DNA from: Flavobacterium sp. HJJ
GTDB taxonomy: Bacteria > Bacteroidota > Bacteroidia > Flavobacteriales > Flavobacteriaceae
Reading direction: 5' to 3'
Length of the DNA: 64,000 bases
Assembly (NCBI RefSeq): GCF_015351475.1
Contig: NZ_JADKPR010000003.1
Span: 186,001-250,000 of the forward strand
This document shows positions 43,439 to 53,044 of this stretch, piece by piece. The notes under the pieces are model-generated. The model was not told the DNA's origin. It saw only the letters and a program-made list of their open reading frames with translations, and made no database searches. Position 1 is the first letter of the stretch. Every line of letters starts with the position of its first letter. Position numbers and translations under genes: made by a program.

Positions 43439-44638
43439 ATGAATCCAAATTTTAATGTCTTGTATATTGGAAATGTTTCTGGATATTTTGATATCATAGA
43501 ACAAAAACATAAATGGTCAATAATTACTTTAGAAAATAGTGCTAAGGCTACTAATTACCTGAACACTCAAAAGCATCCTGATGCAATTATTTGTGACTAT
43601 AATTTAGCTGGAAACAATGGAATATATCTTTTTGATTGGATCCGAAAAAATAAAGAATTTAGCGGTATTCCATTTATCCTTTTATCCAAGGAATTTAATG
43701 TTGATATTTATAAGTCGGCATTTAAAAAACAAATTGACGATTTTTATGTAACTTCTGTAACTTCTCCAAAAGATATTTTAGAAAGAATAGAATTCCTTTG
43801 CTTCAATAAAAATCCTTTGCGAGTACAAACAATACAAAAAGCCATTGAAGAGACTTATATAATGCCTTTGTCAAAACGTATTTTTGATGTTTTTGTAGCC
43901 TCTGCAGTACTTTTATTCGTCTCGCCATTTTTGCTTCTTATTATGCTTGCTATACGATTAGAATCAAAAGGGAAAGTATATTATATATCAAAAAGAGTGG
44001 GCCGCAAGACATTTGACTTTTACAAACTAAGATCAATGCGTACTGGTTCAGACGAACTTTTGAAAAAATTAGCTCAAGAAAAAAACCAGTACAAAAAAGA
44101 AGCTGCAATAACAGATAGTCCGTTAGACACACCTTGCCCTAAATGCAGTGAACTGCCAGAAGGAGAATCATGTTCGCCTTTGATGTATATTGAAACTCAC
44201 GTGATTTGTGATTATTGGTTTAATGTTCAAAAACGAGAAGCTGCAAAAAATAATTCAACTTTTGTCAAAATTGTTGATGATCCCCGTGTTACTAAAGTTG
44301 GTAAATTCATTAGAAATACCAGTATAGACGAGTTGCCACAGTTAATTAATGTATTAAAAGGGGATATGTCTATCGTTGGTAACAGACCTTTGCCAGTATA
44401 TGAAGCAGAATTGTTAACCGCTGATGATATATCAAAAAGATTTTTGGCTCCTCCAGGCATTACAGGTTTATGGCAGGTAGAACTTAGAGGTAAGGGCGGA
44501 CAAATGTCTGAAGAAGAGAGAATGCGTCTTGATAATGAATACGCTGATCTTTTTAAAGGTGACAAGTATTCTTTTTGGTATGATCTAAAACTCATTTTGC
44601 GAACAATTCCTGCACTGCTTCAAAAAGGTTCAGTTTAA
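43439..44638 (+). CDS. Receiver-like domain fused to priming phosphoglycosyltransferase (WcaJ/PglC type)
   Basis: The protein has 399 residues. Residues 1-125 resemble a receiver: Asp53 in AIICDYNLAGNNG is kept, but the acidic pair at strand 1 is absent (VLYIGNVSG) and the usual Lys is replaced (FYVTSVTS), so it is a pseudo-receiver. A hydrophobic re-entrant or membrane segment follows (about 150-172), then the bacterial sugar transferase domain: YKLRSMRTG, TKVGKFIRNTSIDELPQL with the Asp-Glu pair 297-298, GDMSIVGNRPLP and PGITGLWQ. An insert at about 205-270 carries four cysteines (233, 236, 245, 257) that could bind a metal. It would transfer the first sugar phosphate to undecaprenyl phosphate. 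The fusion suggests regulated priming, perhaps by the adjacent receiver. Confidence 0.85.
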   Translation: MNPNFNVLYIGNVSGYFDIIEQKHKWSIITLENSAKATNYLNTQKHPDAIICDYNLAGNNGIYLFDWIRKNKEFSGIPFILLSKEFNVDIYKSAFKKQIDDFYVTSVTSPKDILERIEFLCFNKNPLRVQTIQKAIEETYIMPLSKRIFDVFVASAVLLFVSPFLLLIMLAIRLESKGKVYYISKRVGRKTFDFYKLRSMRTGSDELLKKLAQEKNQYKKEAAITDSPLDTPCPKCSELPEGESCSPLMYIETHVICDYWFNVQKREAAKNNSTFVKIVDDPRVTKVGKFIRNTSIDELPQLINVLKGDMSIVGNRPLPVYEAELLTADDISKRFLAPPGITGLWQVELRGKGGQMSEEERMRLDNEYADLFKGDKYSFWYDLKLILRTIPALLQKGSV

Positions 44639-44671
44639 AAAAAAAATATGGTTTGCCTCCAAATTTTAATT

Positions 44672-45421
44672 ATGAAAAAAGTATTAAAAATAAATATTCT
44701 TTTTGCTTTACTGATGTTTTCAATCAATACTGCAGAGGCACAAACACTTCAATATAATGATGTATCAATAAATGGCAGTGAGTTTGAGTTTCCTCCTCTT
44801 AAAACCGTCATCGATTCTGTACTAAAGCGAAACTCAATGCTAAAATTCAGAAAAGATCATATTGGTGTTAAGGAATCTGTATTAGCATCTGAGCGTATCT
44901 ACTGGACAAGAAATATGGGACTTCAGGCTGATGGCAGATATGGTACGCTGAACAATTTTTCCAGCAGTGAAAATGGAGTTTCTAACACCGCTTATTCTAC
45001 ACTTTCAACACAATATAATTATAGCGTAGGGGTGTATGTGAAGTTTCCAGTTTTTGATGCGCTGAACAGAAAAAATCAGATTAAATTGGCAAAATTTGAG
45101 GTTGATGAAGCCAAAAATATGGCTGATTTTCAAGAAGATGAAATCAGGCAGACGGTCATAAAACTGTACCAGGAGTTAATTTTAAAACAAAAGTTACTTC
45201 TAATAAGATCCAAAAGCCTGAGTGATGGTAAAATTAATATGCAAATGGTTGAAAAAGAATTTCGAAATGGAATAGTTCCAGTTTCGGAATATGTCAGGAT
45301 AACTGGTATTACGTCAAATTTAGAGGCAGATTACGAATCTGCTAAATCTGAATTTATTATTACTAAACAATTACTCGAGGATATGGCAGGGTTTGTATTT
45401 AATCTAACAAAATCAAAATAG
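44672..45421 (+). CDS. Half-length TolC-like outer-membrane protein
   Basis: The ATG at 44672 gives a signal peptide (MKKVLKINILFALLMF, ending AEAQ); an upstream ATG at 44648 adds eight residues. The mature part is helical with TolC-family features: PLKTVIDSVLKRNSMLKF, a strand-like SVGVYVKFPVFD, then AKFEVDEAKNMADFQEDEIRQTVIKLYQELILKQKL and VEKEFRNGIVPVSEYVRI. At 249 residues it is about half of a usual TolC protein and holds one helix-strand-helix repeat. It starts soon after the priming transferase and ends 4 bases before the Wzc-like gene. A role in polysaccharide export across the outer membrane, instead of a Wza-type protein, is inferred. Confidence 0.7.
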   Translation: MKKVLKINILFALLMFSINTAEAQTLQYNDVSINGSEFEFPPLKTVIDSVLKRNSMLKFRKDHIGVKESVLASERIYWTRNMGLQADGRYGTLNNFSSSENGVSNTAYSTLSTQYNYSVGVYVKFPVFDALNRKNQIKLAKFEVDEAKNMADFQEDEIRQTVIKLYQELILKQKLLLIRSKSLSDGKINMQMVEKEFRNGIVPVSEYVRITGITSNLEADYESAKSEFIITKQLLEDMAGFVFNLTKSK

Positions 45422-45425
45422 AGAA

Positions 45426-47801
45426 ATGAAAATAATTGATTTTATAAGATTGATATTAAGGCATTTGGTGCTTTTGATTGTAATTCCATTATTCTTGGCT
45501 TTGTTAGTATTAATTCTTACTAGTAAACCGCATTTAGAGTATACATCGCAAACGATTTTATATACTGGACTTGCTACTGGTTCCTCTATTGAAATGGATA
45601 AAGCATTCAATTATTTTGCTACTAATACAGCTTTTGATAATTTAATCAATATTATTAACTCAAGAGAAACTCAAGAGGAGGTAGCTGTACGATTATTAGC
45701 CACACACCTTATGCTGCCTGAGGCCAATCCAAAGTACATTTCAAAAAAATTATTTGATGAACTAAAAGTAAAAGTACCAAAAGACATTTATAATTACATT
45801 GAAAAGAGTAATAATAGGAGTTTAAAAACAGATAGTTTAACGGTTAATAGTCCGCTTCCTCCAGAGATTAATCGAAAAAACTATGAGATAACGGTTAACC
45901 GATTATTAAAATTAATGAGGAGCAGCAGCGATAATTATATTTATGAGCTGCTGAATTATGAAAATGACAAGCACTATTCTATTAAAGCTTTATCCAGTAT
46001 ACAGGCTATTCGCATCAATAGCAGTGATTTAATAAAAATGACTTATACAGTAGATGACCCGGGTATCTGCCAGCAGACACTTGAAATTTACAACGCAGTT
46101 TGCATAAAAAATTATAAAAACATAAAAGAGAATAGATCAGACGCTGTTGTTAAATACTTTGAACAGCAACTTGCTATGGCTAATAATGATTTAAAATTAG
46201 CTGAAGATAAACTTCTTGAATTCAATAAGGCAAACAAAATCATAAATTATTATGAGCAGAGTAAGGCAGTTGCAGTTGTAAAAGAAGACATGGAGGTTGA
46301 TTATAACAACAAAAAAGCACAGCTTGCCGGTACACAGGCATCAACCAAAAGAATTGAAGAAAAACTTAATGTCCAGGATTACATTCAGAATGAAACTAAC
46401 AAGATTCTTGAAAAAAAGAAATTATTAGGTTACATTAATTATCAAATTGCATTTAACGAAGCCAATTTAGAATCTGATCCCAGCGAAAATATTTCATCTA
46501 AGATCAATACTTTAAAAAAAGAAAGAGAATCTTTAAATAATGAAATCAAAAAAAGTGTCGATGAAATATACAGTTATAATAACACTGTTGATGGTGTTCC
46601 ATTGACTAAAACACTTCCAGATTGGATGAATACTGTTGTTGAGTCTGAAAACCTTAAGGCCAAAATAAAGGTAATGGACAAGCAAAACAAAGATTTTCAA
46701 GAACAATATGCTACTTATGCACCAGCAGGTGCTACTATAAAAAGATTAGAACGTGAAATTTCAGTTTCAGAACAAGGCTATTTAGAATTGCTTCACGGAT
46801 TAAATTTAGCCAAACTAAAATTGCAGGATAATGAAATGTCCTCTAACATAAAATCCATTGATCCGCCTTTTTATCCATTATCAGCTAATCCAACTAAAAG
46901 AGGATTGCTTATTGTTGCAGCAGCTTTTCTGGGTGGTCTTTTAACTCTGGGAATTATTTTGATGATGGAGTATTTTGATGATACAATAAAAAATGCTAGC
47001 AGAGCCAGTAAGCAGTTAGGACTAAAAACATTAGGAATGATGCCTAAAATGATATTGGACTCAGGAAATATCAAGCTGACTTTTATACAAAAAAGATTAA
47101 TCGAGATAATTACTCAAAATATACTGCAGTATTTCGGTACACACGACTCTGAAAAAACAGTAAAAACTATAGTGGTGTTCAGCACTCATAAAATGGAAGG
47201 GAAAACTGTTTTAGCAGGCAATATTGCCAAGACATTGAAACAAGAAGGAAAGAAAATAGTATTTTTAAATTATGACAGTAAACAAGAGCCTATTACTCAG
47301 CAAAGAAAATTCCCAATTCTTAATAAAATTTTAGGTTATCCAGATCCGCGCATTGATGTTGATAATCCTTTTTTGGCTGCTGTGTCAAGTTACCTTGATG
47401 AATCAGAATACTATTCTTATGCTATGAATAGTTCGTTTTATAATGCTAAAAATTTCACAGACATTTTAGAGCAGAATAATATTACTTTGGATTATACTCC
47501 AGACTTTGTAATTATAGAATTACCATCTCTGATCAATTACAATTATCCAGCGGAATTAATTTTGAATGCTGACTTAGATATTCTCGTATGCCGTTCAAAT
47601 CGAGTATGGTCGGAGGCAGATCAATCTGCTGTAAATAATTTATTAGCTGCAGCTGCTTCAAAAATTAATGTAATAGTTAACGGTGTAGAGATAAATGAAA
47701 TTGAATCGGTTTTAGGAGATCTGCCCAAAACTAGAAGTATGTTCAGAAAAAAAATAAAATCGATGTTCAAATTTCAGTTTTTTTCTAAAAACCATATTTA
47801 A
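45426..47801 (+). CDS. Wzc-like polysaccharide co-polymerase with degenerate P-loop domain
   Basis: The protein has 791 residues with a first membrane span near 14-35, a large coiled-coil Wzz-type periplasmic region, a second span near 490-515 (preceded by PLSANPTKRG, the proline-rich Wzz motif), and a cytoplasmic P-loop domain (about 575-770). Walker A is MEGKT (Lys593). The A' and B motifs are changed: FLNYDSKQ instead of an Asp-rich strand, and FVIIELPS instead of the usual Asp. No tyrosine-rich C-terminal tail is present. It probably sets chain length and links synthesis to export, but kinase activity is doubtful. It follows the TolC-like protein closely. Confidence 0.85.
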   Translation: MKIIDFIRLILRHLVLLIVIPLFLALLVLILTSKPHLEYTSQTILYTGLATGSSIEMDKAFNYFATNTAFDNLINIINSRETQEEVAVRLLATHLMLPEANPKYISKKLFDELKVKVPKDIYNYIEKSNNRSLKTDSLTVNSPLPPEINRKNYEITVNRLLKLMRSSSDNYIYELLNYENDKHYSIKALSSIQAIRINSSDLIKMTYTVDDPGICQQTLEIYNAVCIKNYKNIKENRSDAVVKYFEQQLAMANNDLKLAEDKLLEFNKANKIINYYEQSKAVAVVKEDMEVDYNNKKAQLAGTQASTKRIEEKLNVQDYIQNETNKILEKKKLLGYINYQIAFNEANLESDPSENISSKINTLKKERESLNNEIKKSVDEIYSYNNTVDGVPLTKTLPDWMNTVVESENLKAKIKVMDKQNKDFQEQYATYAPAGATIKRLEREISVSEQGYLELLHGLNLAKLKLQDNEMSSNIKSIDPPFYPLSANPTKRGLLIVAAAFLGGLLTLGIILMMEYFDDTIKNASRASKQLGLKTLGMMPKMILDSGNIKLTFIQKRLIEIITQNILQYFGTHDSEKTVKTIVVFSTHKMEGKTVLAGNIAKTLKQEGKKIVFLNYDSKQEPITQQRKFPILNKILGYPDPRIDVDNPFLAAVSSYLDESEYYSYAMNSSFYNAKNFTDILEQNNITLDYTPDFVIIELPSLINYNYPAELILNADLDILVCRSNRVWSEADQSAVNNLLAAAASKINVIVNGVEINEIESVLGDLPKTRSMFRKKIKSMFKFQFFSKNHI

Positions 47802-47816
47802 TTAGCTAACTTTCAA

Positions 47817-49208
47817 ATGAAAACACTCAAAAAAATAGTAAGCGAAGATAATTTTCTGTCTTTATCAGGAAATGTTGTGATTGCTATTTTAGGCATTGGT
47901 GGTTTTGCCTTGCTTGCCAGAAGTTTATCTTTAGAAGTATTTGGTGAATGGGTTTTGTTTATGGCCGCAGGATCATTTGTAGAAATGTTTAGATTTGGTA
48001 TAACCAATACCGGTTTGATACGCTATCTTTCCGGAGCTGATGATTCATCGAGAGTTAAACTGATTGGTTCTAACGCGCTAATAAGCTTAGGTGCCACAAT
48101 TTTAGTCGCCTTAGTTTTGATTGTTTGTAAATTATTATTTCCGGAGGCAATTCAAAATTCTGGATATACTATTTTTTTTACATGGTATCCTTTGCTTGCA
48201 TTTTTAAATCTTCCGTGGAATATTGCTTTAGTTGTTTTGCAGGCTGATAGAAAGTATAAGCAGATTCTTGCCCTCAAAGCAATAAATAGCGGCTGTTTTT
48301 TTTTAATAATCCTGATGCATTTTTCACTATTAAATTTAAGTCTGAATCAATTAGTCATAGGTTTAATTATTGTAAATGCAGGTACATCAATTGTAAGTTT
48401 TATTCTGGGATGGGACGGAATTCTCCTCATTAATAAAGCAAGTGCAGAAACCAATAAGACTTTATTGCATTTTGGCAAATACACAACCTTTACCCTTATA
48501 GGAACTAATTTATTACGAAGCGTAGATACTTTAATTATTAGTTTAAGTCCGTTAGGCAGTGCAGCAGTTGCCCTTTACAGTATTCCTTTGAAGCTGACAG
48601 AATTACAGCAGATACCATTGCGCAGTTTTGTCGCTACGGCCTTTCCAAAGATGTCTAAAGCTAGTTTACACAATCAAATTAATGAAGTTAAAAGTTTGTT
48701 TTATACTTATTCTGGAGCTTTGACCTATCTCTTCGTCGCAATAAGTTTATTCACATTTGTATTTGCTGAATTCTTTGTTATGCTTATAAGCGGAAAACAA
48801 TTCTTGAAAACAGATCCTATAACAGGGTTTAATGTTGTTGACATCGTTCGCGTATTTTCCATATATGGATTATTATTACCTATTGATAGAATGACAGGAG
48901 TTGGTTTGGATAGTATCAATAAGCCAAGAATTAATGCCATCAAAGTATTTGTTATGGTAATTGCCAATGTTATAGGGGATTTAGTGGCTATTTTTATATT
49001 TAAATCTTTAATTTTTGTAGCTATTGCTTCTATTATATTTACCATTATTGGCATTTGGATGGGTATGTATTTTATCAATCAGGAGTTATCCCTTTCATTC
49101 AAAGAAATTTTCAGGAGCGGTTTAAAGTTTTATATCTCAGTTTTTAATAAGCTGACACATAATCGTTATGATAGTTGTGTGAAAATTGAAAATAATTTTA
49201 GATCATGA
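47817..49208 (+). CDS. Wzx-type polysaccharide flippase (MATE/MOP superfamily)
   Basis: The 463-residue protein has about twelve predicted hydrophobic spans with the layout of oligosaccharide flippases: N-terminal NFLSLSGNVVIAILGIGGFALLARSL, a central TNLLRSVDTLIISLSPLG and SIPLKLTELQQIPLRSF. It would move the lipid-linked repeat unit across the inner membrane. Its stop overlaps the start of the next gene by 4 bases (ATGA), so the two are translationally coupled. Function is assigned by fold and operon position. Confidence 0.82.
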   Translation: MKTLKKIVSEDNFLSLSGNVVIAILGIGGFALLARSLSLEVFGEWVLFMAAGSFVEMFRFGITNTGLIRYLSGADDSSRVKLIGSNALISLGATILVALVLIVCKLLFPEAIQNSGYTIFFTWYPLLAFLNLPWNIALVVLQADRKYKQILALKAINSGCFFLIILMHFSLLNLSLNQLVIGLIIVNAGTSIVSFILGWDGILLINKASAETNKTLLHFGKYTTFTLIGTNLLRSVDTLIISLSPLGSAAVALYSIPLKLTELQQIPLRSFVATAFPKMSKASLHNQINEVKSLFYTYSGALTYLFVAISLFTFVFAEFFVMLISGKQFLKTDPITGFNVVDIVRVFSIYGLLLPIDRMTGVGLDSINKPRINAIKVFVMVIANVIGDLVAIFIFKSLIFVAIASIIFTIIGIWMGMYFINQELSLSFKEIFRSGLKFYISVFNKLTHNRYDSCVKIENNFRS

Positions 49209-50686
49209 GTGAATATAATAACATAAATCCATTTGAAAGTTATTCAGGATCCTTGAATATTTCTAAACCAGGGAATTTGATTATGCTCTTTAGTATAATG
49301 TCAATTTCTGCTCTGATTATAGTAAAATTAGGTGTTATTGGAATTGGGTTGCTATTGGCTGTTATTTTCGGATCTGTCTTTTTATATTATTTATTTTGCA
49401 ATCCTGTTATAGGGTATTATACTGCAATTGCATTAAATTTTGTCATCATCGGCATGGGCAGATATGTAAAAGGGCTGCCATTAGGGTTTGCAATTGATGG
49501 TATACTTGTTCTGACTTATTTAGCCTTGTTTATGAATCAGTTCAGAACCCGTATTGATTGGACTCCAGCTAAAAGAGATATTACATTTTTATCCATATTA
49601 TGGCTGGGTTATTCTGTTTTTGAGTTGGTTAATCCAGAAGCCAGAAGTGTTCAGGCTTGGATTTCTGGAAGAGGAATTGCTTTTTACCCGTTTTTATTCA
49701 TACCGTTAACATTTATGTTTATCAGGAATGAAAAGAGACTCAGCTATTTTTTTTACATATGGGCCGCCTTTTCGTTACTGGCAACATTAAAAGGAATTAT
49801 GCAGATGACTCTTGGTGTAGATGGTGCAGAACAAGAATGGCTAAATGAAGGAAGTTACAAAACACATATTCTATTTGGTAAACTCAGAGTTTTTTCATTT
49901 TATAGTGATGCTGGTCAATTTGGTGCAAATCAAGGATATACAGGAGTTGTTTTTTTGATTTATGCCATGTCACAGCAAACAAAATTAAAAAAAATATTTT
50001 TCATTTTTGTGGGCCTTTTAGGAATTTATGGAATGGTCATTTCGGGTACACGAGGTGCTTTGAGTGTACCTATAGTCGGTTTTATGACTTATTTTATCTT
50101 AAGTAAAAATGTAAAAGTTATTATTATTGGTGTCACATTTTTAGCTATCGTTTTTATATTCTTCAAATACACGACTATTGCACAGGGAAATGCACAGGTA
50201 CGAAGGATGCGAACTGCCTTTGATCCAAATGATGCTTCTTTGCAGGTAAGGCTTGATAATCAAAAAATACTCAAAAATTATTTAGCTTCTAGACCATTTG
50301 GCGGCGGTATTGGCCACGGAGGCACTAAAGCTCAAAAATACCTGCCAAATGCTTTTCTATCCAATGTTGCCACCGACAGCTGGTATGTTTTAATCTGGGT
50401 CGAACAAGGGATTGTTGGCTTAATACTGCATTTAGTAATTCTTTTTTATGTAATGATAAAAGCATCATTAAAAGTGATGTTTAAAATTCGGGATCCAATA
50501 TTGAAGTTTAAAATGGCTTCCTTAATTGCAGGAATGGCGGGAATTATGGTGGCTTCTTATGGAAATGCTGTCTTAGGGCAAATGCCAACTGCTTTATTAA
50601 TCTATGCAACAATGGCAATTATTTTAAATTCCGATGTTTATGAAAAAGAGATTGAAGAAAATCAAGCTGAATTGCTTAAGCAATAA
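49205..50686 (+). CDS. Wzy/O-antigen-ligase-like polysaccharide polymerase
   Basis: The protein has 493 residues with many membrane spans and the Wzy_C/O-antigen-ligase segment GLLGIYGMVISGTRGALSVPI followed by a periplasmic loop with VRLDNQKILKNYLASRPFGGGIGHGG, a layout shared by polymerases and ligases. It overlaps the flippase gene by 4 bases. Polymerisation of repeat units is the expected role in a Wzx/Wzy-type pathway with the Wzc-like protein; a ligase role cannot be excluded. Confidence 0.8.
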   Translation: MSEYNNINPFESYSGSLNISKPGNLIMLFSIMSISALIIVKLGVIGIGLLLAVIFGSVFLYYLFCNPVIGYYTAIALNFVIIGMGRYVKGLPLGFAIDGILVLTYLALFMNQFRTRIDWTPAKRDITFLSILWLGYSVFELVNPEARSVQAWISGRGIAFYPFLFIPLTFMFIRNEKRLSYFFYIWAAFSLLATLKGIMQMTLGVDGAEQEWLNEGSYKTHILFGKLRVFSFYSDAGQFGANQGYTGVVFLIYAMSQQTKLKKIFFIFVGLLGIYGMVISGTRGALSVPIVGFMTYFILSKNVKVIIIGVTFLAIVFIFFKYTTIAQGNAQVRRMRTAFDPNDASLQVRLDNQKILKNYLASRPFGGGIGHGGTKAQKYLPNAFLSNVATDSWYVLIWVEQGIVGLILHLVILFYVMIKASLKVMFKIRDPILKFKMASLIAGMAGIMVASYGNAVLGQMPTALLIYATMAIILNSDVYEKEIEENQAELLKQ

Positions 50687-50752
50687 ACAGTTAAGCATTC
50701 AAAAACAATTTAGAAAAACAGAATACAACCAGTAATCCTTAAACTTAGCACT

Positions 50753-51691
50753 ATGTATTACAGAAATGTAAAAGATTTGAATAATATTATACTTAAAAGA
50801 TTAAGTATAATACCGCGTGATTTAGATTTGATAGTTGGTGTTCCTAGGAGTGGTATGCTTCCTGCAAATTTATTAGCATTATATCTCAACAAGCCCTATA
50901 CCGATATTCATTCATTTTTGAATGGACATATTTATAAAGCTGGTGCCAGAAGCCAGTTTTTTGATATCTCAGAATTTAAAAATATCCTTGTGGTTGACGA
51001 CAGTATTGCTTCGGGAGCTGCGATGGTCGAGGTTAAAGAAAGTTTAAAACATCTTGATGATAAATTCAATATAAAATATTGTGCAGTTTATGTAATTCCA
51101 GGTAAAGAAAAAATGGTGGATTATTTTTTTGAAATTGTACCCTTACCAAGGTATTTTCAATGGAATATTCTCAATCATACAACTTTAGAAAAAGCGTGTT
51201 TTGACATTGATGGTGTTTTATGTGCTGACCCTTTGCCAGAGCAAAATGATGACGGAGAAAAATATACCGATTTTATTTTAAATGCTCCGCCATTGTTCAT
51301 TCCAGGGAGCAAAATTGGAACAATTGTAACATCTCGTTTAGAAAAATACCGCAAAGAAACAGAAACCTGGTTAGCAGCTAACAATATCAAATATAATGAA
51401 CTGGTTATGCTCGATTTACCCAATATGGAGGCAAGACAGCGCGCTAATAATCATGGTGATCATAAGGCTAAAGCTTACCTGTCAAAACCTTATGTGCTGT
51501 TTATAGAAAGTGAATACCATCAGGCAGTAGAGATAAACAGATTAACAAAAAAACCGGTTTTATGTACAGAGAATTTCGAAATGATATTTGAATCGGAATC
51601 TTTTATGTATAACCTTAAAAGTGGCAAGCATCTGCCTTTCCTTAGAAAATACGCTTTAAAACTTAGGGATAAACTGAGAAAGTTTAAATAA
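50753..51691 (+). CDS. Phosphoribosyltransferase-HAD fusion protein of unknown role
   Basis: The 312-residue protein has an N-terminal type-I phosphoribosyltransferase fold (about 1-135) with VGVPRSGMLPANLLA and the PRPP-binding loop ILVVDDSIASGAAM at 78-91. A C-terminal HAD-like domain (about 145-280) has CFDIDGVLCADP (Asp151, Asp153), TSRLEKYR near 193-200 as motif II and a lysine-rich stretch 238-240 as motif III. No signal peptide or membrane span. It sits between the polymerase and a processive-type glycosyltransferase, so it probably belongs to the same operon, perhaps making or recycling a phosphorylated sugar or nucleotide. The substrate is not predictable. Confidence 0.75.
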   Translation: MYYRNVKDLNNIILKRLSIIPRDLDLIVGVPRSGMLPANLLALYLNKPYTDIHSFLNGHIYKAGARSQFFDISEFKNILVVDDSIASGAAMVEVKESLKHLDDKFNIKYCAVYVIPGKEKMVDYFFEIVPLPRYFQWNILNHTTLEKACFDIDGVLCADPLPEQNDDGEKYTDFILNAPPLFIPGSKIGTIVTSRLEKYRKETETWLAANNIKYNELVMLDLPNMEARQRANNHGDHKAKAYLSKPYVLFIESEYHQAVEINRLTKKPVLCTENFEMIFESESFMYNLKSGKHLPFLRKYALKLRDKLRKFK

Positions 51692-51741
51692 GATGAGCTA
51701 TTTAATCTTGAGTCCTAACGGTTTTAATTATAAAATTTATT

Positions 51742-52938
51742 ATGCTAGTATTTAACATCATACAAATTGTTTTATTAAGCCTTCTGGGTTTAGCAACGTT
51801 ATATATTTTAATATTTGCCGCAGCAAGTTTATTTTATAAACAGAAAAAATATTCAGATAACGGAAATATAAAAAAAATAGCGGTTCTTATTCCGGGGTAT
51901 AAAGAAGATGAGGTGATTATTGAAGTTGCAAATGCGGCATTGCTGCAAGATTATCCACAAGAACTTTATGATATCGTAATTATTGCCGATTCTTTTCAAA
52001 AGGAAACAATAGCAGTATTAAAGACCTTACCCATTATAGTTATTGAAGTAAGTTTTGAAAAGAGTACAAAATCTAAGGCTTTAAACAAAGCGATGGATGC
52101 CTTAGAAAATAATTATGATATTGCAGTTGTTCTTGATGCGGATAATGTGATGAATAATGATTTTCTAAAAAAAATAAATGCTGCTTTTGAATATGGTTTT
52201 ACTGCGGTTCAAGGTCATCGTACAGCAAAAAATACGAATAACTCCTGGGCTGTTCTTGATGCCATTAGCGAAGAAATAAACAATAACATTTTTCGGAAAG
52301 GACACAGGGTTTTGGGGCTTTCATCTGCCATAATAGGTTCTGGAATGGCTTTTAAGTACAATTATTTTAAAACACTTATGGCAACAGTTACTGCTGTTGG
52401 AGGATTTGATAAGGAAATAGAACTCAAAATGCTTAAAGAAGGTCACAAAATCGTTTATCTCAATGATGCTGTTGTTTTTGACGAAAAAATACAAAAAGCT
52501 GAAGTGTTTGGCAATCAGCGCCGTCGCTGGCTTTCTGCACAATTACATTACTTCAGGAAAGATATTTTAAGTGCCTGCAAACATTTACTACTGAATGGTA
52601 ATATTGATTATTTTGATAAGGCAATTCAATTTATACAGCCACCTAGAATATTACTGTTAGGAGCTGTGATGCTGTGCAGTATTGGCTTTCTTGTAATCAA
52701 TTATTTTTTAGATGTCCAAAATTCTTACTCTAATTATTGGATTATCTTAGTAACAGCCTGCATAATGTCTTTTGTTTTTTCAGTTCCAAAATATTTCTAT
52801 ACTATTAATACTTTGAATGCTTTGGCTAGTCTGCCAAAAGGTATGTTTATGATGCTGCTGTCTCTGTTAAAAATTAAAGGAGCCAATAAAACATTTATAC
52901 ATACAAAGCATACTTCAAGTTCAAATAAACAAACTTGA
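51742..52938 (+). CDS. Membrane GT2 glycosyltransferase (processive-type)
   Basis: The protein has 398 residues with an N-terminal span (about 5-33), a GT2 catalytic domain (VLIPGYKEDEVI, VVLDADNVMNND as the DxD region, GSGMAFK, and GNQRRRWLSAQ as the Q-x-x-RW motif) and two C-terminal spans (about 305-350). The Q-x-x-RW motif is typical of synthase-like GT2 enzymes. It would extend the repeat unit or a glycan at the inner membrane. Donor and acceptor are unknown; UDP-xylose and UDP-glucuronate from this operon are candidates. Confidence 0.85.
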   Translation: MLVFNIIQIVLLSLLGLATLYILIFAAASLFYKQKKYSDNGNIKKIAVLIPGYKEDEVIIEVANAALLQDYPQELYDIVIIADSFQKETIAVLKTLPIIVIEVSFEKSTKSKALNKAMDALENNYDIAVVLDADNVMNNDFLKKINAAFEYGFTAVQGHRTAKNTNNSWAVLDAISEEINNNIFRKGHRVLGLSSAIIGSGMAFKYNYFKTLMATVTAVGGFDKEIELKMLKEGHKIVYLNDAVVFDEKIQKAEVFGNQRRRWLSAQLHYFRKDILSACKHLLLNGNIDYFDKAIQFIQPPRILLLGAVMLCSIGFLVINYFLDVQNSYSNYWIILVTACIMSFVFSVPKYFYTINTLNALASLPKGMFMMLLSLLKIKGANKTFIHTKHTSSSNKQT

Positions 52939-53044
52939 AATTATACTGTAAAACACACTAATTAAGAGATGGGAAAATAAAATCATAATAATTACTTCTG
53001 ATTTTTATCAAGATGCAGAAGCAATTAATCTAAAAAAGAGCATC

